Source of the DNA: Streptomyces sp. TSRI0281 | Lineage (GTDB): Bacteria; Actinomycetota; Actinomycetes; Streptomycetales; Streptomycetaceae | Assembly (NCBI RefSeq): GCF_001905125.1 | Contig: NZ_LWLE01000038.1 | Span: 357,596 to 421,595, forward strand | Direction: 5' to 3' | Length of the DNA: 64,000 nt | Made by a program: the position numbers and the translations under genes | The notes under the pieces: model-generated | What the model saw: the letters and a program-made list of their open reading frames with translations, nothing else | Told to the model about the DNA's origin: nothing | Database searches by the model: none | In this document: positions 45,330 through 54,355 of the stretch, piece by piece | How the letters are laid out: each line of letters opens with the position of its first letter | How positions within the stretch are numbered: the stretch's first letter is position 1

Positions 45330-47021
45330 ATGACGTCCACGGTGCCCAACGCCGTCCAGCACACCGACGCGGCCCCGCCGATCACCATGTTCGGGCCGGA
45401 CTTCCCCTACGCGTACGACGACTTCCTCGCCCACCCGGCGGGCCTCGGCCAGATTCCCGCGACCGAGCACGGGGCCGAGGTCGCCGTCATCGGCGGCGGG
45501 CTCTCCGGCATCATCACCGCGTACGAGCTGATGAAGATGGGCCTGCGGCCCGTCCTGTACGAGGCCGACGAGATCGGCGGCAGGCTGCGCACCGTCGGGT
45601 TCGACGGCTGCGACCCCGCGCTGACCGCCGAGATGGGCGCCATGCGCTTCCCGCCGTCGTCCACGGCGCTCCAGCACTACATCGACCTCGTGGGACTGGA
45701 GACCCGGCCCTTCCCCAACCCGCTCTCCCCGGCCACGCCGTCGACCGTCGTGGACCTGAAGGGCGAGTCGCACTACGCCGAGACCATCGCCGATCTGCCG
45801 CAGGTCTACCGCGAGGTCATGAACGCCTGGAACTCCTGCCTGGAGGAGGGCGCCGACTTCTCCGACATGAACCGGGCCATGCGCGAGCGCGATGTGCCGC
45901 GCATCCGGGAGATCTGGGCGAAGCTCGTCGAGAAGCTCGACAACCAGACCTTCTACGGATTCCTCTGCGACTCCGACGCCTTCAAGTCCTTCCGGCACCG
46001 GGAGATCTTCGGGCAGGTCGGGTTCGGCACCGGGGGCTGGGACACCGACTTCCCCAACTCGATCCTGGAGATCCTGCGGGTCGTGTACACCGAGGCCGAC
46101 GACCACCACCGGGGGATCACCGGCGGCAGCCAGCAGCTGCCGCTGCGTCTGTGGGAACGCGAACCGCGGAAGATCGTGCACTGGCCGCTCGGTACGTCAC
46201 TGGCCTCGCTGCACGGCGGCGAGCCCCGCCCCGCCGTGACCCGGCTCAACCGCACCGCCAAGAACCGCATCACGGTCACCGACGCCACCGGGGACATCCG
46301 CACCTTCCGGGCGGCCGTCTTCACCGCGCAGTCCTGGCTGCTGCTCTCCAAGATCGACTGCGACGACGCGCTCTTCCCCATCGACCACTGGACGGCGATG
46401 GAGCGCACCCATTACATGGAGTCGTCCAAGCTGTTCGTCCCGGTCGACCGGCCGTTCTGGCTGGACAAGGACGAGACCACCGGCCGCGACACCATGTCGA
46501 TGACGCTCACCGACCGGATGACCCGGGGCACGTACCTCCTGGACAACGGCCCCGACGAGCCCGCCGTGATCTGTCTGTCCTACACCTGGTGCGACGACAG
46601 CCTGAAGTGGCTGCCGCTCTCCGCGAACGAGCGCATGGACGTCATGCTCAAGTCGCTGGGCGAGATCTACCCGAACGTCGACATCCGCAGTCATGTCATC
46701 GGCAACCCGGTGACGGTCTCCTGGGAGAACGAGCCCTACTTCATGGGGGCGTTCAAGGCGAACCTGCCCGGCCACTACCGCTATCAGCGGCGCCTGTTCA
46801 CCCACTTCATGCAGGACCGGCTGCCCGCCGACAAGCGGGGGCTGTTCCTCGCGGGCGACGACATCTCCTGGACGGCCGGATGGGCCGAGGGCGCCGTACA
46901 GACCGCGCTCAACGCCGTGTGGGGTGTGATGACCCAGTTCGGCGGTGCCACGGACGCGACGAACCCCGGCCCCGGCGACGTCTTCGACGACATCGCCCCG
47001 GTCGAGCTTCCGGAGGACTGA
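45330..47021 (+). CDS. Flavin monoamine oxidase / aromatic amino acid 2-monooxygenase-like
   Basis: The 563-residue FAD enzyme has the dinucleotide motif AVIGGGLSGIITAYELMKMG (residues 53 onwards), the second flavin element EADEIGGRLRTV, and the C-terminal FAD-contact GLFLAGDDISWTAGWAEGAVQTALNAV (split motif). Its size and the preceding amidase gene are like bacterial tryptophan or phenylalanine 2-monooxygenases (about 560 residues), which convert an amino acid to the amide with loss of CO2. A plain amine or L-amino-acid oxidase activity is the alternative. It ends 25 bases from the convergent FAH gene. Confidence 0.88.
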   Translation: MTSTVPNAVQHTDAAPPITMFGPDFPYAYDDFLAHPAGLGQIPATEHGAEVAVIGGGLSGIITAYELMKMGLRPVLYEADEIGGRLRTVGFDGCDPALTAEMGAMRFPPSSTALQHYIDLVGLETRPFPNPLSPATPSTVVDLKGESHYAETIADLPQVYREVMNAWNSCLEEGADFSDMNRAMRERDVPRIREIWAKLVEKLDNQTFYGFLCDSDAFKSFRHREIFGQVGFGTGGWDTDFPNSILEILRVVYTEADDHHRGITGGSQQLPLRLWEREPRKIVHWPLGTSLASLHGGEPRPAVTRLNRTAKNRITVTDATGDIRTFRAAVFTAQSWLLLSKIDCDDALFPIDHWTAMERTHYMESSKLFVPVDRPFWLDKDETTGRDTMSMTLTDRMTRGTYLLDNGPDEPAVICLSYTWCDDSLKWLPLSANERMDVMLKSLGEIYPNVDIRSHVIGNPVTVSWENEPYFMGAFKANLPGHYRYQRRLFTHFMQDRLPADKRGLFLAGDDISWTAGWAEGAVQTALNAVWGVMTQFGGATDATNPGPGDVFDDIAPVELPED

Positions 47022-47046
47022 CCGCCGCTCAAGGGCGGGACAGCGC

Positions 47047-47895
47047 TCAGGCGGACCGCAGGACGCTGCGCTGTCGGCCGAGGCCCGAGATCTCGACCTC
47101 CATCACATCGCCGGCGGCCAGATACGGGAAGCGGCCGGACAGCGCCACACCCTGCGGTGTACCGGTGTTGATGATGTCGCCGGGCTCCAGCACCAGGTAC
47201 TGCGACAGATGGTGCACCAGATGCGCCACGCTGAAGATCATGTCCTCGGTGCCGGAGTCCTGTCGCGGCTCCCCGTTGACGTGACTGCGCAGCCGCAGCC
47301 GCTGCGGGTCACCCACCTCGTCGGCCGTCACCAGGACCGGGCCGAGCGGGTTGAACGTCGCGCAGCTCTTGCCCTTGGACCACTGGCCGCCCGACTCCTC
47401 CAGCTGGAACGCGCGCTCGGACACGTCGTTGCTGACGGCGTACCCCGCGATGTGCGCGGCGGCGTCGGCGGGGGAGTCGAGGTAGGAGGCGCGGCGGCCG
47501 ATGACGACGGCCAGCTCCACCTCCCAGTCGGTCTTCTTCGAGCCGCGCGGGATCAGGACGTCGTCGTACGGGCCGACGACCGTGTTCGGCGACTTGTAGA
47601 AGAGGATCGGCTGCTCGGGCGGCAGCGCACCCGACTCCGCCGCGTGGGCCGCGTAGTTCTGGCCGATGCAGAGCAGGGCCGAGGGGCGCGCGACGGGCGC
47701 CCCGATCCGCTGCCCGGTGATGTCGGTCTCCGGAAGCTTCGGCTCGTCCGGGATCAGACGGGGGTTCTCGGCGAGCGCGGCGAGGAAATCGCCGTCGATG
47801 TCGCCGGTGATGCCCGACAGGTCGTAGTGGCGGCCTTCGGGGCAGACGAGCACCGGGCGTTCAAAACCCGGCTCGCCGACGCGCATGAGACGCAT
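47047..47895 (-). CDS. Fumarylacetoacetate hydrolase family protein
   Basis: Last gene of the nine-gene minus-strand operon. The 282 residues have the FAH fold: LLCIGQNYAAHAAESG, FYKSPNTVVGPYDDVLIP, and metal ligands Glu125 and Glu127 (DWEVELAVVIGR) with Asp157 (VSNDVSERAFQ), then GDIINTGTPQGV. Family members hydrolyse or isomerise acylpyruvates and 2,4-diketo-3-deoxy sugar acids. The sugar-acid context favours the second. ATG 47895 with AGGAGAG nine bases upstream is preferred over the frame extending to 48099. Confidence 0.92.
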   Translation of the reverse strand: MRLMRVGEPGFERPVLVCPEGRHYDLSGITGDIDGDFLAALAENPRLIPDEPKLPETDITGQRIGAPVARPSALLCIGQNYAAHAAESGALPPEQPILFYKSPNTVVGPYDDVLIPRGSKKTDWEVELAVVIGRRASYLDSPADAAAHIAGYAVSNDVSERAFQLEESGGQWSKGKSCATFNPLGPVLVTADEVGDPQRLRLRSHVNGEPRQDSGTEDMIFSVAHLVHHLSQYLVLEPGDIINTGTPQGVALSGRFPYLAAGDVMEVEISGLGRQRSVLRSA

Positions 47896-47950
47896 GGGGG
47901 TGAACTCTCCTGGAAGTGAAGGGGGATGGGGTGGCTGCGTGGCCGGAGCC

Positions 47951-48973
47951 TCAGCGCAGCCGCACCAGGGCTTCGGCCGTGACGGCGTGCAGCGGGGGAC
48001 GGCCGTCCAGCAGCCGCAGCACCTCGTCGACGGCGCTCGCGCCCAGCCGCTGCCGGCACTCGACGCTGCCCGCCGCCTGGTGCGGGGTGAGCAGCACATT
48101 GGGCAGGGACCGGAAGGGGTGATCGGTGGGCAGCGGCTCCGCGTCGAAGACGTCGATCGCCGCGTCCAGCCGGCCCGAGGCCAGCTCCGCGAGGAGCGCG
48201 TCCTCGTCGACCAGCCAGGACCTCGCGGTGTTCACCAGGCCCGCGCCGTCCGGCATCAGCGCCAGTTGCCCGGCGCCGATCATCCGGTGCGTCTCCTCCG
48301 TCACGGGGGCGTGCACCGCGACGATCCGGCTGCGGGACAGCAGCGTGGGAAGGTCCACGGACTCCACACCGAGGTCCGCCGCGTCCGCCGGGGTGAGGAA
48401 CGGGTCGCTCACGCTCACCCGCGCCCCCATCGCCCGCACCATCGCGATGTACGCCCGCCCGGTGCGGGAGGCGCCGATGACCCCGATCTCGCTGCCGTGG
48501 ATCTCGTGACGCGGCGGCGCCTCGCTCGCTGCCGCCCACTCGGCGCCGCCCCGCAGGGCGTGGTCGAAGCGCTGGATGCGGTGGAGCAGGGAGAGGGTGA
48601 AGGCGAGGGCCACCTCCGCCACCGGCCGCCCCATCTCGTCCCCGGCCTGGGTGACCCGGACACCGCGCCGGAACACCTCCTCGGTGACGTACGGGGCGAC
48701 CGCCGACCCGGTGTGCGCGACGAGCTCCAACCGGTCCGCGACATCGAGGAGTTCGGTGTCCGCCCGCGGGCTGCGCCACGATGTCACGAGCGCGCGGGCC
48801 CCGGGCATGGCCGCGAGCAGGGCGGCCCGGTCCCGGTGCTCGTCCAGCACGGTGAGATCGGCCGCCTCCTCCAGGGCCCGCCAGACCTCGGCGGTGAAGA
48901 ACTGGGCCCGCAGGTGCGGAGGTACGGAGACGACCACCCGGGAGCGGTCGGCAGGATCAGGAGAGCCAGGCAT
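47951..48973 (-). CDS. D-2-hydroxyacid dehydrogenase family protein
   Basis: The 340-residue NAD-dependent oxidoreductase has the catalytic set Arg251 (NTARSWLVDEDAL), Glu279 (DVFDAEPLP) and His298 (LTPHQAAGS). The dinucleotide loop reads IGASRTG at about 166-172, where GxGxxG is usual, so the middle Gly is Ser. It probably reduces or oxidises a 2-keto/2-hydroxy acid from the sugar-acid route. ATG 48973 overlaps the preceding gene by 17 bases and has GGAG seven bases upstream. Confidence 0.92.
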   Translation of the reverse strand: MPGSPDPADRSRVVVSVPPHLRAQFFTAEVWRALEEAADLTVLDEHRDRAALLAAMPGARALVTSWRSPRADTELLDVADRLELVAHTGSAVAPYVTEEVFRRGVRVTQAGDEMGRPVAEVALAFTLSLLHRIQRFDHALRGGAEWAAASEAPPRHEIHGSEIGVIGASRTGRAYIAMVRAMGARVSVSDPFLTPADAADLGVESVDLPTLLSRSRIVAVHAPVTEETHRMIGAGQLALMPDGAGLVNTARSWLVDEDALLAELASGRLDAAIDVFDAEPLPTDHPFRSLPNVLLTPHQAAGSVECRQRLGASAVDEVLRLLDGRPPLHAVTAEALVRLR

Positions 48974-50048
48974 CGAGGTGCTCCGCAACGAAGGCGTCAT
49001 CGGTCAGCCAAGGGTATGCCTGGGCCACCCGGGTGATCTCCTCGGCCTGCCCCGGCGACAGCGTCTCGGTCGGATCCAGGCAGCGGATGTTGGCCAACAG
49101 GCCCTGACGGTGCAGGACTTCGTGCACCCCGGCGATGCAGCCGCGGAACGCGCCGCGCACATCGAAGACCGCGCTGTTGGCATCGGTCAGCTCGGTGCGC
49201 CGGGCCAGGCAGCGCACCATCGCCGCGTGGTCCCCGGCGCGCGCCGCCCGCACGTCGTCCAGGAGCGTCGCGGCGGAACTCGTCCAGACGGCCCACTGGC
49301 CCAGGAGCCCGCCCGCGAACCAGCGCCGTGTGCCGTTCGCCGTCTCGTACGGGGTGAGGAGGTCACCGATGATGTCGTCGTCGTTGCCGGTGTACAGCGC
49401 GACCTCGTCCGCACGGTCCGCGGCGGCCACGGCCCGTACGACGTCGGCGGTGCGATAGCGGTCGAACGGGGCTATCTTCACCGCGGCGGTGGACGGCAGA
49501 TCGGTGAACGCCGACCAGAAACCCGGCGACAGATAGCGTCCGCCGACGGCCTCCTGGAGGTAGAAGCCGATCACCGGCAGCACCTCGCCGACGGCACGGG
49601 CCCGCTCCAGCAGGCCCTTCTCGTCGGCGCCCGGCACCGCGGGGCTGAGCAGCACCGCGTCGTAGCCGAGGGCGGCGGCGGTCTCGGCCTCGGCGACGGC
49701 CTGCGCGGTGTAGCCACAGGCTCCGGCGACCTTGATGAAGGGGCGGCCGGCCTCCGCGTCGATGGTCTCGGCGGCCAGTTCGAGCACCGGGCGCAACAGC
49801 CCGACGCCGGGCTCCCGGATCTCGAACTGGGTGGTGTGTACGGCGACGGCCACGCCACCCGCTCCGGAGGCGAGGTAGTAGCGGGTCAGCGCCCGCTGGC
49901 GGCGCTCGTCGAACGTACCGTCCGTGTGCAGCGCGAGCGGGTGGGCGGGGATCACCGCGCCGTGGGCGAGCGCGTCCAGCGCGGGCGTGGAGGTGGGGGA
50001 GGACGCGGACACCGGGGACGGCGCGGACACAGGAGAAGGAGTGGACAT
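48957..50048 (-). CDS. Dihydrodipicolinate synthase (DapA)-family lyase/aldolase
   Basis: The 363-residue class I aldolase-family protein has Schiff-base Lys191 (AAVKIAPFDRY) and Tyr163 (GFYLQEAVGG). A VAVAVHTTQF strand takes the place of the usual GTTGE. The first ~22 residues are a Ser/Pro/Thr leader. Members of this family cleave or dehydrate 2-keto-3-deoxy sugar acids, N-acetylneuraminate and similar compounds. The neighbouring dehydratase-like and dehydrogenase genes support a keto-deoxy acid substrate. It starts 8 bases after the upstream epimerase gene. Confidence 0.88.
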   Translation of the reverse strand: MSTPSPVSAPSPVSASSPTSTPALDALAHGAVIPAHPLALHTDGTFDERRQRALTRYYLASGAGGVAVAVHTTQFEIREPGVGLLRPVLELAAETIDAEAGRPFIKVAGACGYTAQAVAEAETAAALGYDAVLLSPAVPGADEKGLLERARAVGEVLPVIGFYLQEAVGGRYLSPGFWSAFTDLPSTAAVKIAPFDRYRTADVVRAVAAADRADEVALYTGNDDDIIGDLLTPYETANGTRRWFAGGLLGQWAVWTSSAATLLDDVRAARAGDHAAMVRCLARRTELTDANSAVFDVRGAFRGCIAGVHEVLHRQGLLANIRCLDPTETLSPGQAEEITRVAQAYPWLTDDAFVAEHLDAWLS

Positions 50049-50056
50049 GGGGTGGA

Positions 50057-51085
50057 TCAGAACCTTCCGTCACGGACCTGGAACTTGGTGGGCTTGCCGG
50101 AGAGCGGCAGCCCGCGGCGCAGCCAGTCGGCCTGCCAGGCGACGAGGGTGCGCAGCGTCACGTCCGGGTAGCCGAACAGTGCGTGGCAGCGGCTCGCGTC
50201 GGAGAGCAGCGCGGTCGGTGCCTCGGCGCCCGCGAACACCGGCTCCCGGTCGAACTCCTCGCCGAACCACTGGGCCAGGCGACGGACCGAAGCGGTCTCC
50301 GGGCCGGTGAGGTTGAGGGTGAACGCCGTACCGTCGGTGGCGTGCGGCAGGGCGCGCAGGGCGACCTCGTTCGCGTAACCCTGCCACACCACGTTGGCGT
50401 GACCGGTCGTCACATCCACCGGCTCGCCCGCCGATACGCGTGAGGCGATGTCGGCGAGCACGCCGTAGCGCAGGTCGACCGCGTAGTTGAGGCGGATGTT
50501 GGCGACCTTCGTGCCACGGGTCAGCGCGGCGTGGTCGAAGATGCGCTCCCGGCCGAGGCAGGACATCGCGTACTCGCCCACCGGACCCACCGGGTCGCTC
50601 TCCGTGCAGCCGCCGGAGGAGACCGGGACCAGGGGGTACACATTGCCGGTGGAGAACGCGGCGATCCGGGCCCCGGGCCAGCGGTGCGCCACCCGGTCCG
50701 GCATCGCGGCGTTCACGGCCCAGGCGTGCGAGGGCGCCCCGGCCGAACCGAACTTGGCGCCGACCATGAAGACGATGTTCCCGGCCTCGGGCAGCTCGCC
50801 GAGATCGGCGGCCGGGTCCATCAGGTCGAAGGCGACGGTGGAGACGCCCGCGGCCTCCAGTTCCTCGGCGGCCGCCTTGTCCGACCAGCGGGACACCGCG
50901 TACACGGTGACGTCCGTCCGGCCCGCGGCGTCCAGCGCCCGGCGGGCCAGCCGGCACAGGCTCGGCCCCATCTTGCCGCCGGCGCCGAGCACCAGCAGAT
51001 CGCCCTCCAGCCCGGCGAGGTCGGCGATCAGTGCGGAGGAGGGGGTGGCGAGCCGCTCTTCGAGCGCGGCCTCATCGGTGAACAT
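50057..51085 (-). CDS. NAD-dependent epimerase/dehydratase-family protein with Lys replaced in YxxxK
   Basis: The 342-residue extended-SDR protein has nucleotide loop GAGGKMG at 34-40, substrate-side FSTGNVYPLVP, and Tyr172 in EYAMSCLGRER. The catalytic Lys four residues later is Cys176, so the usual YxxxK is YxxxC. The N-terminal 25 residues form a helix not found in standard epimerases. It may be a sugar or uronate dehydrogenase with altered chemistry or a binding protein. It lies between the ABC permease and DapA-like genes with gaps of 6 and 8 bases. Confidence 0.85.
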   Translation of the reverse strand: MFTDEAALEERLATPSSALIADLAGLEGDLLVLGAGGKMGPSLCRLARRALDAAGRTDVTVYAVSRWSDKAAAEELEAAGVSTVAFDLMDPAADLGELPEAGNIVFMVGAKFGSAGAPSHAWAVNAAMPDRVAHRWPGARIAAFSTGNVYPLVPVSSGGCTESDPVGPVGEYAMSCLGRERIFDHAALTRGTKVANIRLNYAVDLRYGVLADIASRVSAGEPVDVTTGHANVVWQGYANEVALRALPHATDGTAFTLNLTGPETASVRRLAQWFGEEFDREPVFAGAEAPTALLSDASRCHALFGYPDVTLRTLVAWQADWLRRGLPLSGKPTKFQVRDGRF

Positions 51086-51091
51086 GCGTGG

Positions 51092-52051
51092 CTATCCCTT
51101 GATTCCGGACGCGGAGACGCCCTCGGTGAAGTAGCGCTGGCCCACCAGGTACGCGGCGAAGATGGGCACGAACGCGATGACGGAGCCGGAAAGCACCACG
51201 TTCAGCGGCACGTTCTGCTGCTGGAGCGAGGCGATACCGACGGTGAGGGTGCGCATATCGGTGGACTGGCCGATGACCAGCGGCCACAGGAAGTCGTTCC
51301 AGTGCCACAGGAAGACGAAGACACCCAGCGTGGCGAGGATCGGCTTCAGCAGCGGCAGCACGATCCGGTAGAAGATCTGCCACTCGCTGCACCCGTCGAG
51401 CCGGGCGGCCTCGAACAGCTCGTCGGGCAGCCCCTGGATGAACTGCCGCATCAGGAAGACCGCCTGGGCGTTGGCCAGGGTCGGCACGATCAGGCCCCAG
51501 TAGGTGTCGACGCCGCCCATCTTCGCGATCATCGCGAAGGTCGGGATCATCGTGACGTGGTACGGGACCATGACCATCGACAGGAACGACCAGAACATCG
51601 CCTCCCGGCCGGGGAAGCGCTTCTTGGCGAACGCGTACCCGGCCAGTGAGGCCAGCAGCAGCACACCCACGACCGAGACGACCGAATAGATCAGGGTGTT
51701 GAGCAGCCAGCGCGGCACGGCCTGGGCGTTCATGACGGTGTCGTACGCCTCGCCGGTCAGCGGCCACGGCAGCAGACTGCCGGGGAACTCGACCGCCGCG
51801 GACGGCTTCAGCGAGAGCACGACCATCGCGTAGAACGGGAAGATCGTCACGATCGCGGCCACGGTCAGCAGCGCGCCGCGGGCGATCCGTCCGGCCGGGG
51901 TGGCGCGCATGCCGTGCGGGACGGTGTCCTGCTCGGACTGCTTGCGCAGCCTGCGCTCGGCGCGGCGGCCGGCCCGGTCGCCGCCCGCGGGCGACGCCTG
52001 GGGCGCGGGCGGTGCCTTCTCGGTGTCCACAGGGCTTGCGGTCATGGTCAC
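51092..52051 (-). CDS. ABC transporter permease, CUT1 sugar family (MalG-like)
   Basis: The 319-residue inner-membrane protein has a basic N-terminal tail (about 1-55) and six predicted transmembrane segments. The EAA loop that docks the ATPase is FEAARLDGCSEWQIFYRIVLP. It pairs with the permease gene just upstream in the operon, which it overlaps by four bases (GTGA). No ATP-binding subunit gene is present in the window; such CUT1 importers in Streptomyces commonly share the MsiK ATPase encoded elsewhere. Confidence 0.95.
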   Translation of the reverse strand: MTMTASPVDTEKAPPAPQASPAGGDRAGRRAERRLRKQSEQDTVPHGMRATPAGRIARGALLTVAAIVTIFPFYAMVVLSLKPSAAVEFPGSLLPWPLTGEAYDTVMNAQAVPRWLLNTLIYSVVSVVGVLLLASLAGYAFAKKRFPGREAMFWSFLSMVMVPYHVTMIPTFAMIAKMGGVDTYWGLIVPTLANAQAVFLMRQFIQGLPDELFEAARLDGCSEWQIFYRIVLPLLKPILATLGVFVFLWHWNDFLWPLVIGQSTDMRTLTVGIASLQQQNVPLNVVLSGSVIAFVPIFAAYLVGQRYFTEGVSASGIKG

Positions 52052-52953
52052 TGGTCCTTCCCGATCACGAGCCGCTGGATCACGGCCACCACCACGGTCA
52101 GCACGAAGAGCGCGACGCCGATGGCGGCGGCGTAACCGAGGTCGAAGTACTTGAAGCCCGCGTCGTAGAGCTGGAAGACGAGCGTGTAACTCGCGTTGGC
52201 GGGGCCGCCGCCGGTCATCGTGTAGACGGCGTCGAACACCTGGAAGGAGGCCGTCGTCTCGATCACCGCGAGGAAGAACAGGGCGGGCTTGAGCTGCGGC
52301 AGCACGATGTAGCGGAACCGCTGCCAGGGCCCGGCGCCGTCCGTGAGGGCGGCCTCCTCCAGCTCACGCGGGATGTCCTGCATCCGGGCGAGCAGGATGA
52401 GCATCCCGTACCCGAAGCGGGACCAGACGCCGACGATCGCGAGCGCGGGCAGCACCAGGACGTCGTCGGAGAGCCAGGAGCCCTCGGACATCCCGAACCA
52501 GCCCATCAGGGTGGACCACGGGCCGCCGGTCGAGAAGATCCAGACGAACACGGTGGCGGCCAGCACCAGCGAGGTGACGACCGGCAGGAAGAACACCGAA
52601 CGGAAGAACTTCGCGCCCCGGAAGGCCCGGCGGGTGATCAGCGCCAGCGAGACGGACGCGATCAGTGTGCCGGGCACGGCCAGCACGGTGTAGAGGACGG
52701 TGACCTTCAGCGCCTGCCAGAACAGCGGGTCGTCCCAGAGGCGGGTGAAGTTGTCGAGCCCTATGAAGCTGCCGCCACCGGTGAGCGAGTAGTCCGTGAA
52801 GCTCATCAGCACACCGGCGACGCCGGGGCCGAACCGGAAGGCGAGGAAGAGCAGAAAACACGGAAGGACGAAGAGCAGGCCGATCCGGGCCTCGCGGCGC
52901 GCCTGCGGCCCGCTGCGACGGCCCCGGCGGGTGGGTTCCGCGACGACTGCCAC
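52048..52953 (-). CDS. ABC transporter permease, CUT1 sugar family (MalF-like)
   Basis: The 301-residue membrane protein has a short Arg-rich tail and six hydrophobic segments (IGLLFVLPCFLLFLAF first). The EAA loop is LEEAALTDGAGPWQRFRYIVLP. The GTG start at 52953 has AAGGAG about eight bases upstream. It forms the heterodimeric channel with the downstream permease and receives substrate from the lipoprotein encoded upstream. Two hairpins separate it from that gene. Confidence 0.95.
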   Translation of the reverse strand: MAVVAEPTRRGRRSGPQARREARIGLLFVLPCFLLFLAFRFGPGVAGVLMSFTDYSLTGGGSFIGLDNFTRLWDDPLFWQALKVTVLYTVLAVPGTLIASVSLALITRRAFRGAKFFRSVFFLPVVTSLVLAATVFVWIFSTGGPWSTLMGWFGMSEGSWLSDDVLVLPALAIVGVWSRFGYGMLILLARMQDIPRELEEAALTDGAGPWQRFRYIVLPQLKPALFFLAVIETTASFQVFDAVYTMTGGGPANASYTLVFQLYDAGFKYFDLGYAAAIGVALFVLTVVVAVIQRLVIGKDQ

Positions 52954-52994
52954 GGGGATCTCCTTGCGGTACGGGGAAATTGCGGGGTGTACGG

Positions 52995-53045
52995 TCCCGG
53001 CGCGATGCCGGGAGGGACGGGGTCCGGGTCCGGCCCGGACCCCGT
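52995..53045 (-). terminator. Tandem hairpins downstream of the solute-binding-protein gene
   Basis: Hairpin 1 pairs 53017-53028 with 53034-53045 perfectly (12 bp, 5-base loop), starting 10 bases past the stop. Hairpin 2 pairs 52995-53001 with 53007-53013 (7 bp). Such structures after a binding-protein gene usually protect its mRNA and lower permease expression rather than ending the operon. Confidence 0.75.
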
Positions 53046-53054
53046 GGGAACGGG

Positions 53055-54308
53055 CTAGCGGCCGAGCATCGCCTGGGCGGCCTTCGCCGAGTCGTCGAGT
53101 GCCTGCTGCGGGCTCTTCTTGCCCAGCAGCGCCGCCTGGATCTCGGGCGCCAGCACCCCCATGACCTCGCGGGACTTGTCCTCCAGCGGGCCCACGGTCA
53201 TGCTCGGCAGCGTGTCGCCGACGGCCTTCTGCAGGGCGTCGCCGGGGTAGAGGTCGCCGCCGGACCTACGGGCGGGGAAGTAGCCCGCGCCCGTCTGGAG
53301 GCCGGCCGCGTTCTTCGACTCGGCGACGAAGTTCAGCCAGTCGCCGGTGTTCTTCTTGTCGGCGCCCTTCAGCATCGACAGGGCGCCCACGGTGCCGTAT
53401 CCGATGGACTCGGTCTCCTTCAGCGGCGGCTGGACGACGATGTTCTCCTTGCCCCAGAAGGGCTCGACATCGGCCGGGGTGTTCTGCCAGGTACAGGCGA
53501 CCTTGCCCTTGGCGACCGGGGTCTGCTCCAGCTTCGGCGTCGTGGTGACCAGGTCCCTGTCGGTGTAGCCGCCCTCGACCAGCTTCTTCAGGTACGTCAG
53601 TGCCTTGACCCCGGCGGCGTCGTTGAACGCGATTTTCTTGCCGTCCTCGGAGAAGACGTCGCCGCCCGCCTGCCACAGCAGCGGGTAGAAGGTCATGTTC
53701 AGTGTCTGCTGGGTGTCACCGCTGTAGCTGGTGGCGTAGAAGCCCTTGTCCTTCAGCTTCGGGGCCAGTGCCTCCAGCTCCGCCCAGCTCGTGGGGTAGG
53801 AGGTCTCCCCGATGGCGGAGAACACCCGCTTGTCGCAGATCAGCGGGTTGGCGCTGGTCAGGACCGGGGTACCGAGCTTCTTGCCGTCGTACTCCACGGA
53901 CTTGAGCGCGAAGTCGGTGTAGTCCGCCTTGGCGTCGGCCGGCATGTAGTCGTCGGCCGGGACGATGTTCTTGGCGTACTTGGGCAGCTGGTCCGGGATG
54001 AGGTAGACGGCGTCCGGGCCCTTGCCGGAGGCGATCGCGGTGGCCAGCGCGGTGTCGCGGTTGGCCCACGGGAAGGTCTCCACCTTCACGGTGACGCCGG
54101 AGTGCTCCTTCTCGAACGCCTTGACGAGACCGTCCCAGTAGGCCTTGTTCTTGGCCTCGTCGAAGATGACGGGGTAGGTCCACATGGTGACGGTGTTGCC
54201 GTCGCTGTCGCTGGAGCAGCCGGCCAGCACACCGGTGGCCAGCGCGGTGGCGAGGACCGGGGCGGCGAGGGCACGGACTCTGGAACGGCGCTTCAGTACA
54301 CGGGACAT
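53055..54308 (-). CDS. ABC transporter extracellular solute-binding lipoprotein (sugar type)
   Basis: The 417-residue precursor has a lipoprotein signal peptide with lipobox LAGC, acylated Cys31 (ATGVLAGCSSDSDG). The mature domain is of the MalE/cluster-1 type (VTMWTYPVIFDEAKNKAYWDGLVKAFEKEHSGVTV split region, PVAKGKVACTWQNTP). It would capture an oligosaccharide or sugar derivative outside the membrane. ATG 54308 follows GGAGGA. It lies 47 bases after the Gfo/Idh/MocA gene and 101 bases before the permeases. Confidence 0.95.
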   Translation of the reverse strand: MSRVLKRRSRVRALAAPVLATALATGVLAGCSSDSDGNTVTMWTYPVIFDEAKNKAYWDGLVKAFEKEHSGVTVKVETFPWANRDTALATAIASGKGPDAVYLIPDQLPKYAKNIVPADDYMPADAKADYTDFALKSVEYDGKKLGTPVLTSANPLICDKRVFSAIGETSYPTSWAELEALAPKLKDKGFYATSYSGDTQQTLNMTFYPLLWQAGGDVFSEDGKKIAFNDAAGVKALTYLKKLVEGGYTDRDLVTTTPKLEQTPVAKGKVACTWQNTPADVEPFWGKENIVVQPPLKETESIGYGTVGALSMLKGADKKNTGDWLNFVAESKNAAGLQTGAGYFPARRSGGDLYPGDALQKAVGDTLPSMTVGPLEDKSREVMGVLAPEIQAALLGKKSPQQALDDSAKAAQAMLGR

Positions 54309-54355
54309 GAGGGAGTCCTCCGAGGACGTGAGGGTGGTGCCGGGACAAGGGGGTG

